Assembly (NCBI GenBank): GCA_002633025.1
Contig: NMRB01000210.1
Coordinates: 1 to 64,000, forward strand
From: Notospermus geniculatus
Lineage: Eukaryota; Nemertea; Pilidiophora; Heteronemertea; Lineidae
Length of the DNA: 64,000 nucleotides
Reading direction: 5' to 3'
Shown: piece by piece, positions 10,451 through 21,002 of the stretch
Layout: every line of letters starts with the position of its first letter
Position numbering within the stretch: the stretch's first letter is position 1
Position numbers and translations under genes: made by a program
Notes under the pieces: generated by a model
Databases searched by the model: none
Told to the model about the DNA's origin: nothing
Seen by the model: the letters and a program-made list of their open reading frames with translations, nothing else

Positions 10451-10819
10451 GCACCCCCGGAGGGGCTTGACGCTAGCAATGCTCACAACGCCAATTTAAG
10501 CTTTCATACAATAGCACCCACGGAGGGGCTTGACGCTAGCCATGCTCACAACGTCAATTTAAGCTTTCATACAATGGCACCCCCGGAGGGGCTTGACGCT
10601 AGCAATGCTCACAACGCCAAATTAAGCCTTCATACATTAGCACCCCGAGGGGCTTGACGCTAGCAATATGCTCACAACGTCAATTTAAGCTTTCATACAG
10701 TAGCACCCCGACGCCGGGGCTTGACGCTAGCAATGCTCACAACGTCAATTTAAGCTCCCTCAAAGGCACCCCGACGCCGGGGCCTGTCGCTAGCAAAGCT
10801 CACAACGACAGTTTAAGCC
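10451..10819. repeat. 63-base tandem array, six copies
   Basis: Units start at 10451, 10514, 10577, 10640, 10703 and 10766, every one exactly 63 bases apart although units 4-6 carry compensating small insertions and deletions. Core words are GGGGCTTGACGCTAGCAATG and CTCACAACG(C/T)CAATTTAAGC. The array begins 54 bases after an N gap. Confidence 0.92.
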
Positions 10820-11479
10820 TACGCCTCCAACCAACGAAGGCATATGCAGCATGCATTATGCCCAGCCTTTTCATACGCCACCGAAATTGGACAATGCGGG
10901 AAATTGAACGCATACCTGAAAAGCAGCGTACCGTGGAAGGAACGAGGCGGCACAAAGGGGGAAGCGGCGGTCCTCGCAGGCGGAAAGCGAAATCCAAAGT
11001 GAACAGACTCACTGTCCACAGGTGCATTTATAGGAAAGCTCGACGCTAGAAGGCGCTGAGGGTGTGCAAGTCCTCCAAAAGTTTTGTGGATCCGCAAGTC
11101 CTACAAAGTCATTCCAAGGGTTTGTGGATCCACAAGTTCTTTTGAGCGGCTTGGCAAGTGCAGCCACTGGAGATTCAACAGCACTGACATCTAGTGACTG
11201 TTCATCAAACTAACTTATGAAAATTATGGTGTTCACAGTAGAGGTAGAAAAAACACCGAACACACGGGAAGAGGCACAACGAGTGATTATCACACAGAAA
11301 AAAACACACAAAGATCACAACAACAAAATACATGAAGATGAAGCGTGTCTGCTGTCCAAAAAAATTTAAAACTGACAACACCAAAAACCATGTTGAATAT
11401 CTCACCCTGATCTCCCGGGGATAGTCGCCGCGAGTATCCTGATAGCATGCAAAAATGTAAATTTGAGGATCAATTACAA

Positions 11480-12225
11480 ATAAAGTTAAGGAGGTGTTCA
11501 GGGCAGACAGGGCAGGACAATAACATGGGGACCAAAATGGGTACTGACTTTAGAAGACTGCCACTGGCCCCTGATGCCAGCCTCAAATGCCCCACCGACT
11601 GTCCCTGATGCCCTCTACGGTAGAGTGGTCCCCGTCTCTATGCCTTGGCAATTTGTGGTTCTACACAGCCAATTACGCAGGACAGGACAGCTAGGACAGT
11701 AACACGGAGCCAAAACGGGTACTGACTTTAGAAGCTCTGCCTACTGGCCACTGATGCCCTATACTGGCCTCAAATGTCCACCGACTGGCCCCCAATACCC
11801 TCAAGAATGGGCTCTAATGCCTCGGCAATTCGCAGTTCTTACACACCACTTTCCTTCTGTACGTTAACATGGTTAAGGAGGCATTCACACAAGAGCAGGA
11901 CTAAAACATGGAGGCCAAAACGGGTACTGACTAAGCCCTGCCTACTGGCCCCTGATGCCCTATAGAGGCCTTGCAAATGACGTCACAAGCCGCCATGCTG
12001 GGGGGCACATACCACAGAGGCGCAGCGAAATGTCCCAATGACGTTACGTCAAACACTGGCGTCGCGCACTTCACGCAGGCCACGCCACGGTCAGCTCACA
12101 CCTCTGCCCACTTGCCCCTCAGCATGGCCGCCAGGATGACGTCATTGCAAGGCCTCTATACCGGCCTCAGAGTCAAATGCCCAGAAGATTTGTCTCTGGT
12201 GCCTTGGGAATTTGTAGCCACTTTT
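11480..12225. repeat. Three tandem units of about 180 bases, third one enlarged
   Basis: Each unit holds AAAACGGGTACTGACT, CTACTGGCC.CTGATGCCC and a GCCTTGG(C/G)AATT(T/C)G ending (about 11480-11660, 11665-11850, 11865-12225). The third is lengthened by the MITE at 11965-12156. Confidence 0.7.
11965..12156. mobile_element. MITE with GAGGCCTTGCAA ends and TATA flanks
   Basis: Ends GAGGCCTTGCAAATGACGTC / GACGTCATTGCAAGGCCTC, flanked by TATA on both sides. The sister unit at 11760-11763 has a single TATA in the same context (GATGCCCTATACTGGCC), an empty site. Confidence 0.75.
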
Positions 12226-12659
12226 CCTTGATATACCTAAGTCCATAACCAAGTGCCCCATTCAACAATCACCTCAGTCCATTGGAACCGACGGCCCGCT
12301 GTTCAGACCGTGTATGCCCCAATTATTACAGGCACAAGCAACGTTCACCCATTGATTTCACACACTGGCAAAGCAAGAGTAGTTCCAAATCACAACAACA
12401 GATGTCTCTACCTGCCGGTACAAAACAGAATGCTAGAAATGAAAACATTTTTTCTCGTTTTCCTTCCGTTTCCTGCTGTGGTTTCAGAACTTGAGCTTGT
12501 GACATGTGTGCGAGTACTTTAAGTAGGTCACAGACTTTCGTATTTTGTCTGGTACTTACAAGGCTGAGCAGTCAGTACTCTGAAGAACTCAGTCAAGACA
12601 GGACAAGCGTCCCACTTCACTGGGACTGCACCAATTTGAACTATTTTGAAGTTGAGTTA

Positions 12660-12894
12660 AGTCAGCAGCATGCGAGGCGATATCGCAAGCGATCTAAACA
12701 CCAATGATCTTCTCGCCAGCGACCACAGACTAGGCAATATCAGCTTTGGTGTTGTTTGATTTGGGGCGAGCATTGCTAGTGAGAAGATTCCACACGTCGC
12801 TGTCCAGCTCACACCTGGCGTCAACAGCTGATTTTGCTCGGTGGCGATTGGATCAGATCACTTGCAGTATCGCCGCCCTGGTGTGCTGCTGGCT
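12660..12894. mobile_element. MITE family F, uninterrupted copy
   Basis: AGTCAGCAGCATGCGAGGCG ... GGTGTGCTGCTGGCT, with TTA and CTA at the borders. Serves as the empty reference for the nested copies at 6774 and 14531. Confidence 0.78.
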
Positions 12895-12997
12895 CTACAA
12901 AGTACGTACAACCTCAAAGGGCCCAAAAAACATAACACTCTACCAAACCCCTTCACTTTTGACAAAGGGTGCATTTGTCGGTGTGCACACCACCCAG

Positions 12998-13338
12998 CTT
13001 CCGCACTTCCACTGAAATCTCAACCACAACCTCGATCTGAAGCTGAATGACGTGACGATGACAACCCCATGACAGTGACGTTGAAGACGTTGCATCAGAC
13101 TCAACCATTGCTGAATCATGGATGGCGTCACGTCAACTGGTTTCAGATCGAGGTTCTGGTTGAGATTTCAGCGGAAGTGCGCAGATCTGCGAATTCAAAA
13201 ATCGTATATTGTGCTCCGTACTGTATTGTAGTGAGGCTGGTTGAGATTCTGGTTCTGGTTGAGATTTCAGCGGAAGTGCGCAGATCTGCGAATTCAAAAA
13301 TCGTCTATTGTGCTCCGTACTGTATTGTAGTGAGGCTG
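12998..13338. mobile_element. MITE family C with a duplicated right end
   Basis: Family C arms at 13004 and about 13200, then a second copy of about 100 bases (GGTTGAGATTTCAGCGGAAG to GTAGTGAGGCTGG) in direct repeat. It ends 71 bases from talin exon 1. Confidence 0.75.
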
Positions 13339-13408
13339 GAACTGAGATGTCCCTGTGATTTCATTACCGGAACATAAAATCCCCAGAGCAGACCACGTTC
13401 TAACTTAC

Positions 13409-13580
13409 GATTTCCTGCATTGGCTTCAGGTATTTTCTCCCGGATGATGCGGCAGGCGTCGTAGACGATGCACGTCGGCTCAAACTGCATGGTCTTGATG
13501 ACGTTTGAGCCGACCACGCTCACTTTCAGCGACAGAGTCGCCATTTTTATTTCTTAGCGTCTCAGCTGTCAGTTGTTACT
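13409..13580 (-). CDS. TLN: Talin, first coding exon (N-terminal F0 subdomain)
   Basis: This exon starts the coding region of talin, the cytoskeletal adaptor that links integrin tails to actin at focal adhesions. The ATG is at 13544-13542 and 45 codons plus one base follow. The peptide begins MATLSLKVSV and contains KTMQFEPT and VYDACRIIRE, the hallmark start of the talin F0 ubiquitin-like subdomain. On the minus strand a pyrimidine-rich acceptor ending in TTTCCAG (to 13581) opens the exon, a 36-base 5' UTR precedes the ATG, and a GTAAGT donor follows at 13408. The acceptor upstream of the ATG means at least one non-coding 5' exon lies at higher coordinates; I did not locate it. The exon ends in phase 1, which fits exon 2 exactly. 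Family assignment is by recognition of the peptide and is strong. Confidence 0.93.
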
Positions 13581-13654
13581 CTGGAAATAGAAAAGAAAAG
13601 ACTGTGAGAACTGGTCCACATTGGTATCTGAGTGATGTAAGGGGGTATTAACTT

Positions 13655-13886
13655 CTCACCTTTCCAACAAAGATGGCGGTCTAACAGTTCTCACCATATG
13701 ACATCAGAAGCTTAATACCATTCAATGGCCGCTGGCACGCTAAGCTGGTCAAGTGGGCCATGGGCAGAAAAGCTTAGGTAAAATAATTGTCTGAGAGGAT
13801 GCATTTGGTAGTGTTATATCATGCTTGGACAATGAATGGCCACGACGTCATGTGGGAGAACTAGCAGGCCACCATGGAAAGGTCTT
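13655..13886. mobile_element. MITE family D, second copy, inverted
   Basis: Reverse of 4584-4825: CCTTTCCAACAAAGATGGCGG at left and CCACCATGGAAAGGTCT at right, with the shared AATAATTGTCTGAGAGGATGC core. Confidence 0.8.
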
Positions 13887-14289
13887 GCTTTAGTCTTTAC
13901 TGTACCTTCAGTGGCGGATCCAGGAGTTGCCAAACGNGACAAAAGGACCCAGAGGAGAAGACAGGGCAAGGTCATGACCAGTGTTAAAGAGAATCAAACT
14001 ACACAAGTGGTTGATTTCAGTTTGCATCGCTGCGTATCCTCTTTCGTGGAAACAGACAAGTGTAGGTGGATTCTTGCACACCTGAGTTAGCTGCCTAACC
14101 TTCTTCTTACATTTGCGTAGGTATTTACGTGGAATCAATCAGTACAGATACAGAGATTAACCCGCTGTGTTTATAGGCAGTTGAGTTCAGTCAAATACGT
14201 ACTGAATCTTGCTGCCTTGCATAAGGTTGACATGACTGCGTTAAAGTTTGGGTTTATAGTCTGATATCAACAATGGTAGAGGTGTCATC

Positions 14290-14520
14290 CGACTTTACAC
14301 TATAACTCCAGTCTATCCTGAAACCTTTCAGTAGAACTCAGATGAGCTGCTCATTCAGCGCTACAATCCAAGCATTTCCAACCGGTACCCATTTATACAC
14401 CTGGGTGGAGAGGTCAGTGAGGCAAAGAGACTTGCCCAAAGTCTCACACCCAGTGGGATTCGTACCCGGGATCCTCTGACCGCTAGTCGGAGGCCCGAAC
14501 CACTACACCGCTGTGGCTCC
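14290..14520 (-). mobile_element. SINE-B, full copy
   Basis: Near-identical to 1004-1210, including head, B box and the shared 3' domain. Confidence 0.88.
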
Positions 14521-14530
14521 TGTGTCCTCA

Positions 14531-15134
14531 AGGCAGCAGCACACCATGCAATCTCACCACCGATCTTCTCGCCAGCCACCCTACATGCCCTAGACTAGGC
14601 CATATTGGCTTTGGTATTGTTGGACAATGGGCGAACATTGCTGGTGAGAGGATTCCACGCATTGCTGTCGCTGAAAGGGTAAATGTCGTCCTGGGTATAT
14701 ACAAAGATTACCCACGATCTCAGTCTTCACTAAAACAATACCCTGGGTGTAGTTTCGGTAGCCGAACATCACCCAGCATCGTAGTATGACAGGTGGATTC
14801 GAGGTTGTCTCGCCCGTGGTCACGTGGCAGCCTGAAGAATGTCATGAACAGCTAACTCCCAACAAGTACCGCGGCGCGAGACCGCGAGATTCCACGGGAT
14901 TTCTATATAGGACTGGTTCCTAGGCACCGATTGCGGATGCTGGGATGTTCGGCTACCGAAACTACACCCAGGGTATTGTTTTAGTGAAGATTGAGATCCT
15001 GGGTAATCTTTGTATATACCCAGGACGACATTTACCCTTTCAGCATTGCTGTCCAGCGCACACCTGGCGTCAACAACCGATTTTGCTCCATGGCGACCAG
15101 ATTGCTTGTGATATCGCCTGGTGTGCTGCTGGCT
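14531..15134. mobile_element. MITE family F, host of a Mutator-like MITE
   Basis: Left half ends GATTCCACGCATTGCTGTC, right half resumes CATTGCTGTCCAGCGCACACC; both halves align to 12660-12894. Confidence 0.8.
14670..15044. mobile_element. Mutator-like MITE 1 (about 110-base ends, 9-base duplication)
   Basis: Inverted ends begin GCTGAAAGGGTAAATGTCG and match over about 110 bases with very few differences. ATTGCTGTC is duplicated at 14661-14669 and 15045-15053, and the sister copy at 12660 shows the uninterrupted host. Confidence 0.88.
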
Positions 15135-15600
15135 TAACTGGTGTCGGGATCATAGGGGTGCAAGAAGAGGGTGCAAGGAATGTAGATGTATTATAATTTC
15201 CTGACGGCATTCCACGGTGTCATCATGGTTCGAAGAAGCCACCTTTGCAATCGGATGGTTATTTGACCCACAAACAATTAGACCTACAAATCGTTAGATA
15301 GATTAGTACCTGAAAAAATATCCTAGGAATGTTCTATAGCTGGCTGAAATAAACAAATTTTTTCAACCTCTTTGCGAATCATGTTCTATGCTTTGGTAGA
15401 AAAAAATGTGAAGTTATGTCCTCTGCTCACACTTTTGTGAATAAGTAATATAAACACAAAGACGGCTCATTAATCTGAGACTATGCCATTCCCAGGATGG
15501 TTCCCTGGTATAATTTCTCAGGCTTTACCTACTATCAACACGCATTGCATTGATATCCCTTGCTATGAGACGAAGCTATCAGTGATAAACACTGCGTTTA

Positions 15601-15808
15601 CTGGCCCACGGATCCGGTCCATCTCTGGTCCGCATCTAGTCCGTTTTTTGCAGACTGCACAAGATTCGCTACATGTTCCGACTCAAAAAGCCGGACCAGA
15701 TTCGCACTCCGGCTTCCGCACTTGGAAACGGACGACACTGAACACTGAATGAAAATCCATTTGATTGATTTTTTGACGGACCGGAGTCAGACCGGATTCG
15801 TGCGCCAG
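15601..15808. mobile_element. MITE with CTGGCCCACGGATCCGG ends
   Basis: CTGGCCCACGGATCCGG and CCGGATTCGTGCGCCAG form degenerate inverted ends, flanked by TA. Confidence 0.65.
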
Positions 15809-15840
15809 TATGCAGCTTCACAGTCAGTCCCACACTTTAA

Positions 15841-16283
15841 CCCTAGCGTACATCACACTTGCGACTGGAGAGAACTAATCGCCCCTGAGCTACTGGCGAC
15901 TGGGAGGATCTAGCTGGAACTGGAGGCGACTGATCAGTCGCCAGAAATGGTCGATGTACGCACCCTGTGACTCGCTGGAATGTTCAACTTTCTAGCGACG
16001 AGTTGTACCCAGTTTAGTTCAGTCAAATCGTGATGTACGCAGGCTTTCGCCTGATCAGTGCCAGTTTTCTAAACGAAACCTAGTCTCGTCGAGTCTCAAC
16101 GCCCCGGATGTTACCCGAGTTGCTGCCAGTTGCAAGTGCAATGTACGTGGTCAAGACATGACGACTGATTGGATCCTCCTAATTTTACTGAGTTGCTGAA
16201 TTTGCAATGTGCGTGCAGCAGTACAACACCAATGATTGATTGGATCAGTTGCTTCCAGTCGCAAGTGCGATGTACGCCTGGCT
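15841..16283. mobile_element. MITE with GTACATC.CACTTGCGACTGG ends
   Basis: AGCGTACATCACACTTGCGAC against GTCGCAAGTGCGATGTACGCC; interior repeats the GATGTACGC word several times. Confidence 0.72.
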
Positions 16284-16496
16284 ATGCGTAAGTCAGAGCT
16301 GACTTTCAGACCGAACCTGTTGAATAAACAGCTCCTTCGTTCTCCTCTACAGTTTCCTGAACAGAGTCAGCTAACCAAACGTAATATTTGTCCAGCACTT
16401 ATACATGAGTTTATTGGATCTAAAAGTACGTAGAACCAGGAACATTCTTTCTTCAAGGCGAAAGTGGCTCTCACTGCTTAGAAATGTACAGTACAG

Positions 16497-16733
16497 TCAT
16501 CGTTCACGCTGCAGGTATACAGGGTGCATATCATTCAGTGTAGATGTACATGAGGTAGGCCTACACACTCTGACACACAGGTGATCTTCAAGCAAATCAT
16601 AAACTTTCAAGTCCTGGACTAGAATTTCTGCCTGACGCCCGTAAAGCCTGAAGACCAAGTCAGGCGAACCACTCCCATCCTTCTGCCAAAATGCTTGGTT
16701 GGGGTCCTGGGGGTCACTCCCCACACTGGCCAT
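16497..16733 (-). CDS. Open frame, possibly coding, unrecognised
   Basis: A frame with coding-like texture (MASVGSDPQDPNQAFWQK, then DLVFRLYGRQAEILVQDL) but without clear splice sites or poly(A) signal. A CTCF-like motif (CCGCCAGAGGGGGC) lies just upstream at about 16765-16778. It may be part of an undetected gene between talin and the K/E-rich gene. Confidence 0.2.
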   Translation of the reverse strand: MASVGSDPQDPNQAFWQKDGSGSPDLVFRLYGRQAEILVQDLKVYDLLEDHLCVRVCRPTSCTSTLNDMHPVYLQRER

Positions 16734-16870
16734 CCACCATGTGTGTTCGTTGCTTTTTTAAAAGGCCCCCTCTGGCGGGATAAGCGAATTCATGATCCCC
16801 ACCCCCTCCAGCTGGCAGAAAGAATATCCCCCCGATGAACACAGTCAGCGCGCCAAGTCCCACTTCAGTC

Positions 16871-17036
16871 GAACCTCTCTATTAAGGACACCTTCGGGAC
16901 TGACAAATGCTGTCCTTAATTGAGAGGTGTCCTGATTACAGAGGTTGAAATGAATAGAAATGACCAGTTTGGGACTGAATTAGTGTCCTGATTAGAGATG
17001 TGTCCTCCTGGCAGAGGTGTCCGTTAAGGGAGGTTC
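16871..17036. mobile_element. MITE with GAACCTC ends
   Basis: GAACCTCTCTATTAAGGACACC at left and GGTGTCCGTTAAGGGAGGTTC at right. Confidence 0.75.
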
Positions 17037-17244
17037 CATTGTACCGGTACATACAATTCGCTGACATGTACACAAGTAAAGAATGCAGAAGTTGAATGAC
17101 TTAACAAAAGATAGACCGACAGGTACTTGCTGATGATGGTGGAAAAAACTTCTTGCACCTGTATGCATCATCTGGATACATTGCCGGTTTATCTAAAGAG
17201 CAGTGATTCATGGCATTAACCCTTCTTGACGGTCCACGACTTGT

Positions 17245-18138
17245 GGGTGTATTCGAATCCTCATTCTTGACCACACTCGCAGAGATGCCAACCGAAAATT
17301 TTGCCCAAGAGTAATTTTTCTAAGTATTTTCAAAATTTTGCGTAATTTCATGAGTGCCAAGAGTAATGATAAGTTTACTCAACCGACGGCAATCATCCCG
17401 TCAACCATGCAAAATGTCCCGATCTACCATACAGTACAATACACGTGAAAGTCAGAAACTTTAGATCGCACAAGCACTGGCCACGCGACTGAGTATTCAG
17501 TGCGATACCTCTGCTTTGAACTAGCGGCCGTCCTGGTTTCTTCTTGACAGGCTCCACGTCTTCACTCTCCATTGATTCCATCACCTGGTCCAAAATACCA
17601 GCCAAATTCCCGAAAAGTTCCCAGATTATGAAATCGAAGTGAGAGTAGCGCGCCATATATGTCTGATTACCGTAGTCTCGCGCAGCCAGCCGATGCGCAG
17701 TGGCGTTCTGCGCAACCAAAGATCGTCAGTCGTCTGCTATGATTACAGTGTGTTCCAAAATATGGTGATTGATTTTTTTCTAATGCTTTTTCGCGCTATT
17801 TGCGTATTTTGGGGTATTACGGGCGTACTAGCGTAACAGGGCTGAAAAAAGCGTAGAAATTACGCACAAAACGTAATGGTTGGCATCTCTGCACTCGTGC
17901 TGACCTAGTTGTTGACTCAACTCGAGAACGGCAGTCTCGAATGCCGAGAATGCAACTCGTGTCGGGTCAAGAATGTGTTCTTCTCAACCCTCCGCTGAGT
18001 GGGGAGTGAAAAGAACACGTTCTTGGCCTGACTCGGGTTGCGTCTCAGCGTTCGAGACTGCCGTTCTCGAGTTGAGTCAGCAACTACATGAACTAGGTCA
18101 GCACGAGTGTGGTCAAGAACGGGGATTCGAATACGCCC
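17245..18138. mobile_element. Palindromic foldback element, host of a hAT-like insertion
   Basis: Ends GGGTGTATTCGAATCC and GGATTCGAATACGCCC. The right part (17900-18120) has long inverted arms built on CGAGAACGGCAGTCTCGA and AAGAA(T/C)(G/A)TGTTCTT. Confidence 0.82.
17280..17891. mobile_element. hAT-like element with 6-base duplication, nested
   Basis: Ends CAGAGATGCCAACC and GGTTGGCATCTCTG; CACTCG duplicated at 17274-17279 and 17892-17897. The other arm of the host (18103-18120) preserves the uninterrupted sequence. A minus-strand frame inside contains an AT-hook-like KKKPGRPL (about 17520-17545), possibly a transposase remnant. Confidence 0.8.
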
Positions 18139-18315
18139 TGTGACACTGGCTTCACTGCTACAATCCTCCACAGCACTAAGCTCTATGTTGCTCCTTGTGG
18201 CATGAAGTACCCTACTCACTCCAGCATTTAGTGGTGAACGAGTGTGTTGAAGATGCTAGGATACGCTGTTTATGTTAGAAGTTGTAGATGCTCTCAGCTG
18301 ATTTCTTTGCGGCAG

Positions 18316-18504
18316 GTATATTGTCCGTGGTGTAATAACACTGAAGCAGTTCTGCTCAATAAATCAACAGTCAACTTGGGAATGCTAGTTGAGAGATACA
18401 GCGTAGCTGCTGCAAAACGTAGATTATTACTGGACGGTGAAGCTGGCAATGAAACTACACCAACAACACAGCCGCTGGAATCCTTTCCAGGGTCAGTCAT
18501 TTAA
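18316..18504 (+). CDS. Candidate terminal exon, low confidence
   Basis: The acceptor TGATTTCTTTGCGGCAG opens a frame reading VYCPWCNNTEAVLLNKS and, later, LVERYSVAAAKRRLLLDGE, ending at TAA 18502-18504. The CPWC pair suggests a metal-binding scrap, possibly of transposon origin. No poly(A) signal was seen nearby. Confidence 0.22.
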   Translation, partial: VYCPWCNNTEAVLLNKSTVNLGMLVERYSVAAAKRRLLLDGEAGNETTPTTQPLESFPGSVI

Positions 18505-18799
18505 ATGCTAATAGTGCTGAACAGTATAGTATTATCTTTTAGATGATACAAAATAGGCAGTGCGATTAAGCCAAAGATAGGAATCGAGCTATCACCATTT
18601 TAATGACGTTTAGGAGTTGGATGACAGTGGCAGATACCGCAGCCCAAGATCTATCCCGGGTGAAACGATGATGAGCAATCTCTCGATGAGGGCTAGGCCA
18701 AAAAACAAACATCCTGAATGACATCATCAGTCCTACGATGAGGCTAAGCCCCCGTTTCCACCACAGCGAATTGCGCCATGTTTTGCGGCGAGGGGTGCA

Positions 18800-18872
18800 C
18801 CGCAGTGGGGTTCGAACCCGGGATCCTCGGACTGCTAGTCGGAGACCTGAACCACTACGCCACCGTGGGTCC
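18800..18872 (-). mobile_element. SINE-B head fragment
   Basis: GTTCGAACCCGGGATCC and CTAGTCGGAGACC...CCACTACGCCACC correspond to B and A boxes on the minus strand. Confidence 0.78.
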
Positions 18873-19797
18873 TGACAACAGATTTCAGCAGAGGTCCATG
18901 GACTTCCATGGACTGTTTGCTAGCAAACGAGGAATAGACCGTGACCTGACCTTGGTGTTTCTCACTGCTGCACCAAACAAGTTGAATCATAAAGATAACA
19001 TCAGAACAAGTGATGTCCATTTATGAAGAATTATGACATCCAGAAGAGGATGAATGTTCAATGTTACCCGAAGATAAGAATTTATCATGTTGATGCTGGC
19101 CACAGGGGAGTGGTACGGATGTGGGGAGATGGTTGCTATGGCGCTTGATGCGAGTGATCAAGAATGGAAGATACATCACTGGGAAATTACGACTACCGCG
19201 GTAGCGTGTTCGATTACTAGCGCCGCGCTTCCCCGAGTAAGCGNGCATGCAGATTGACATAATGCTCTAAGTCTTTGGAGCACAAGGCAACTGCCAATAA
19301 CATGCATGGTGTCGATGACAGGGTATCACAAGTAAAAGGAAAAGAGCATTAAAAAGTTTCCAATGAAAAAACCAACCACAAACTCAACGATCAAAGGGAT
19401 TTGTTCATCCATGGATGGGTACGTTGCTTTGGTAAGATTAAGTATTGGATCTTTTGACCAATAACATGAACTGTGGAATGACACATTGGCACTTGCAACA
19501 CACCAATCTTCATTCCCCGAGTTTGAAACTTTGATTTCAGGAGCAGATGTTGCATTGTCATGATTGTTCAAAAAGATTTGAGAGTAAAAGTGAGACAAAA
19601 CATCAGAACACCTTCCTTAGGTTATCTGTTTAGAGCGTGGCATCAATGGATGAACAACAAATCTGGGAAGGTTTGCTTCTCCCAGTTCCCATTTTCTCTC
19701 AGGCAGACAAATGTTCCACCACTTCACTGAAAGACATTTCGGCAAGCTGCCTAATATACATGTAGGGTTAGGCATTATCTCATCCCTGAATGTTTAT
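18873..19797. other. No confident feature
   Basis: A minus-strand open frame at 19610-19326 ends in a hydrophobic stretch (FVVGFFIGNFLMLFSFYL) but has no ATG or clear splice sites. Confidence 0.4.
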
Positions 19798-20145
19798 CAT
19801 GTTAGGCATTTTGCCTAATGTTCCTTAGGCACTGCCTATAGACGATTCTCAAATTTGCAGATCTGCACACTTCCACCGAAATCTCAACCAGAACCTCGAT
19901 CTGAAACCGGGTGGCATGACGCAATCCATGATTTAGCAATGGTTGACCCTGCCGCAACGTCATCGAAGTCACTGTCGTGGGGTTTTCTGCGTCACGTCAT
20001 TCAGCTTAAGATTGAGGTTATGGTTGAGATTTCGGCGGAAGTGCGCAGATCTTTACGTCAATTTGAGAATGGTCTATTGGGCATTCTATCTAATCTTTAC
20101 ATTAGGCGATCTGCCTAAGGAACATTAGGCCAAAAGCCTAACATG
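19798..20145. mobile_element. MITE with CATGTTAGGC ends, host of a family C copy
   Basis: CATGTTAGGCATTTTGCCTA...TTCCTTAGGCA inverted as TGCCTAAGGAACATTAGGC...GCCTAACATG. Confidence 0.82.
19839..20076. mobile_element. MITE family C nested in the CATGTTAGGC element
   Basis: TAGACGATTCTCAAATTTGC ... CAATTTGAGAATGGTCTA with the usual AGATCTGC arms. Confidence 0.8.
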
Positions 20146-20191
20146 CAAAGGCTATCAGTGTTGTCTCAAAGGCTTGGGACGTTGTTGACCA

Positions 20192-20300
20192 GGGTCCATA
20201 TTCATAAACATACTTAAGTCAAAGTGTGATACTTATCTTTTGTGTGGAACAAAGGATAAGTGTCATACTTAGACTTAAGTAGTTTTATGAATATGGGCCC
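20192..20300. mobile_element. Short MITE (GGG.CCATATTCATAAA ends)
   Basis: GGGTCCATATTCATAAAC and TTTATGAATATGGGCCC; interior CTTAAGTC...GACTTAAG is palindromic. It begins about 48 bases past K/E-gene exon c. Confidence 0.82.
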
Positions 20301-20348
20301 AGAAGCTGTTTTTTTCACAAATGAAGGAAAGTAAGAAGGGTTTCTGAC

Positions 20349-20486
20349 CTCGTTCATCAACTTCTTTATCTTTTCCATATTTTCCTGTTCCTTTAGCACT
20401 TTTTCTAACTTTTCGGTCAGCATGGCCGCGAAAGTAATGGGGTCGACCTCGGCAATGTTGCGGTCCTTTGGTGCCCGCTCTGTCCT
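20349..20486 (-). CDS. Unrecognised K/E-rich protein, exon c (probable coiled coil)
   Basis: Exon of 46 codons, phase 0 at both ends; the acceptor is CTTATCTTGCAG and the donor is the weaker GTCAGA. The peptide contains DPITFAAMLTEKLEKVL followed by a charged run ending in KKLMNE, whose hydrophobic spacing suggests an amphipathic helix or coiled coil. I do not recognise the family. The frame also stays open past the donor into a MITE at 20192-20300, so the real 3' border needs transcript data. No later exon was found between here and talin exon 1. Confidence 0.62.
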
Positions 20487-21002
20487 CTGCAAGATAAGAA
20501 GAATGTTACAAGGGCAAGTGTATGATCACTCAGGAAGTTGATGAGACACAAAGGAGTTTGGGGATGTGTTAAAAACAAAGAATTCTTGTCAGTCACTTTC
20601 ATGAATCACCTTCAGATAGATGACATGAGGGAAAGGTAATTTAACATGAAAGAGGCCACAAATGAGGGATAGCCCTCGTAACATGAAACTTTAAAATAAC
20701 AATAAACCATCAGGATATCATTTAGGGAGAACCCTTGGGAGAGTAATTGGCAGTTTCTCCCTTTCCTTACATGCCATACACAGGAATATCATGTTACACA
20801 TTGCACTAATTACAAGGTGACTTCAGTACCGTAGATGATACTGGTAAATACACGTGACTACAGCCCTCTCCAAGGGATGAAAAGGAGCAGAAGTTTGAGG
20901 GGGTGCAAATGGAACAGAAGGGTGTCTTTTGTATTTGGATCATCCATATGGTGAATAGCCTTCATTATTCAGTTGCAATGTGCGATCCTACTTCAAACTT
21001 AC

